5,525 nt of DNA, from the NCBI GenBank assembly GCA_030590585.1, contig JAUUYD010000181.1, positions 1-5,525 of the forward strand, written 5' to 3'. Made by a program: the position numbers and the translations under genes. The notes beneath the pieces are model-generated. The model worked only from the letters and a program-made list of their open reading frames with translations. It did no database searches and was not told where the DNA came from. Numbering within the stretch: position 1 is the stretch's first letter; each line of letters begins with the position of its first letter. Of this stretch, positions 4,764 through 5,525 are shown one piece after another. This DNA comes from Spirochaeta sp. (GTDB lineage: Bacteria; Spirochaetota; Spirochaetia; Spirochaetales_E; Spirochaetaceae_B).

Positions 4764-5525
4764 ATGAAGCTGCTGTTATTCTTCGTTGATGGTTTAGGCT
4801 TGGGTAATAATGATGAATCAAATCCCGCCCGGACCCTGCTTAACGGAATCGCCGATATTCCTTTTGTTCTGAATTCCGCGCCGGTTGAATTTTCCGATGG
4901 AATACTCCTTGCTGCTGATGCTTCAGGGGGTATTCCGGGTCTGCCTCAATCTGCCACAGGCCAGACGATGTTAATGACAGGGGTAAATGCTCCAGCCCTT
5001 CTGGGTTATCATCAGACGGCTTTGCCCAATGAAGCTCTTGTCAATCTTGTGAATGAACGTAATATCATGCGCATCCTGAGTGATAAGGGTATCTCAGTAA
5101 CAGCCTCTAATCTGTACTCCCGGGAGTTCTTTTCCCGACGGGAGGCACTTCAGGAGAAAAGAGGGCGGAATACTTTTCCGGTTTCGGCACTGTCCATCAA
5201 AAGTTCCGGGGCGGAGTTTCGGTACAAAGCGGATTACGAAATCGGGAAGGCCCTGTTTGCTGACCTCACCAATCGATTTCTCCGTGAGAGGGGGTTCGAT
5301 ATTCCTCTTATTGAAACCGATGAAGCCGCGGGATATATGGTTAACATTCTGGATGAAGCGGATTTTGTTTTTCATGAGTACTTCGCTACAGACAGCTATG
5401 CTCATAAAAAACGCGGGGCTGAACTGGCGAGGGCCCTGGGAGAGATTAACAGTTTTTTAAGAATACTGAGGGAAAAGACCGACCCCGAAGAGACGGCCAT
5501 CCTGGTGGTGAGCGATCACGGAAAC
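4764..5525 (+). CDS. Alkaline-phosphatase-superfamily metalloenzyme (3' end beyond window)
   Basis: The frame is open from the ATG at 4764 to the window edge, 254 codons. Metal-binding and catalytic motifs of the phosphopentomutase/phosphoglycerate mutase/alkaline phosphatase fold are visible: D9 in FFVDGLGLG; the nucleophile loop PQSATGQTMLMTGVNA at 61-76 (S63 or T65 the likely phosphorylated residue); D210-x3-H214 in TDSYAH; and D251-H252 in VSDHGN at the very end. The family usually continues with a final His-containing segment about 10-15 residues further on, so perhaps 30-50 residues are missing. The family is commonly annotated only as a metalloenzyme domain protein; its substrate is unknown and I cannot assign it as a mutase, phosphatase or nuclease. 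An in-frame GTG at 4758 is an alternative start; TAA at 4752 blocks any longer one. There is no Shine-Dalgarno. It is divergent from the small ORF, with 61 bases between their starts. Confidence 0.82.
   Translation, partial: MKLLLFFVDGLGLGNNDESNPARTLLNGIADIPFVLNSAPVEFSDGILLAADASGGIPGLPQSATGQTMLMTGVNAPALLGYHQTALPNEALVNLVNERNIMRILSDKGISVTASNLYSREFFSRREALQEKRGRNTFPVSALSIKSSGAEFRYKADYEIGKALFADLTNRFLRERGFDIPLIETDEAAGYMVNILDEADFVFHEYFATDSYAHKKRGAELARALGEINSFLRILREKTDPEETAILVVSDHGN

Overview
The window looks like chromosomal DNA from a free-living, probably anaerobic bacterium with roughly balanced base composition. The best clue is an NfnAB-type ferredoxin:NADP transhydrogenase pair, which is typical of anaerobes with ferredoxin-based metabolism. 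From the flavour of the flanking proteins I lean weakly towards a spirochaete of the Spirochaeta/Sediminispirochaeta kind, but nothing here (no rRNA, no marker gene) proves it.

Layout. (1) 1-1121, minus strand: a transposase-like DDE-fold protein with an N-terminal zinc ribbon and a helix-turn-helix; it is open at the left window edge but nearly complete. (2) 1122-1761: a 640-base region with no convincing gene. It holds a possible transposase promoter, an imperfect direct repeat pair with TTTCGACT motifs, several short inverted repeats, and a two-copy GC-rich repeat at 1505-1675 whose second copy carries an extra hairpin. (3) 1762-4100, plus strand: a two-gene operon, nfnA-nfnB, joined by an ATGA overlap. 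It encodes the two subunits of the NADH-dependent reduced ferredoxin:NADP oxidoreductase (also called SudB/SudA, or annotated as a GltD-like glutamate synthase small subunit). (4) 4149-4702, minus strand, convergent with nfnB: a previously overlooked 28-codon ORF followed, through another ATGA overlap, by a three-helix membrane protein with a cytosolic-type zinc ribbon and a very acidic tail. (5) 4764-5525, plus strand, divergent from the small ORF: an alkaline-phosphatase-superfamily metalloenzyme cut by the right window edge. It has no Shine-Dalgarno sequence but a promoter-like sequence placed so that the message could be leaderless.

Functionally, only nfnA and nfnB clearly work together. 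The NfnA subunit (FAD plus one [2Fe-2S] cluster, with an Asp in place of one Cys ligand) handles NAD(H). The NfnB subunit (FAD plus two [4Fe-4S] clusters) bifurcates electrons from NADPH, or runs in reverse to make NADPH from NADH and reduced ferredoxin. The remaining genes have no evident pathway link to the pair. Both edge genes are real, although each runs off the window.
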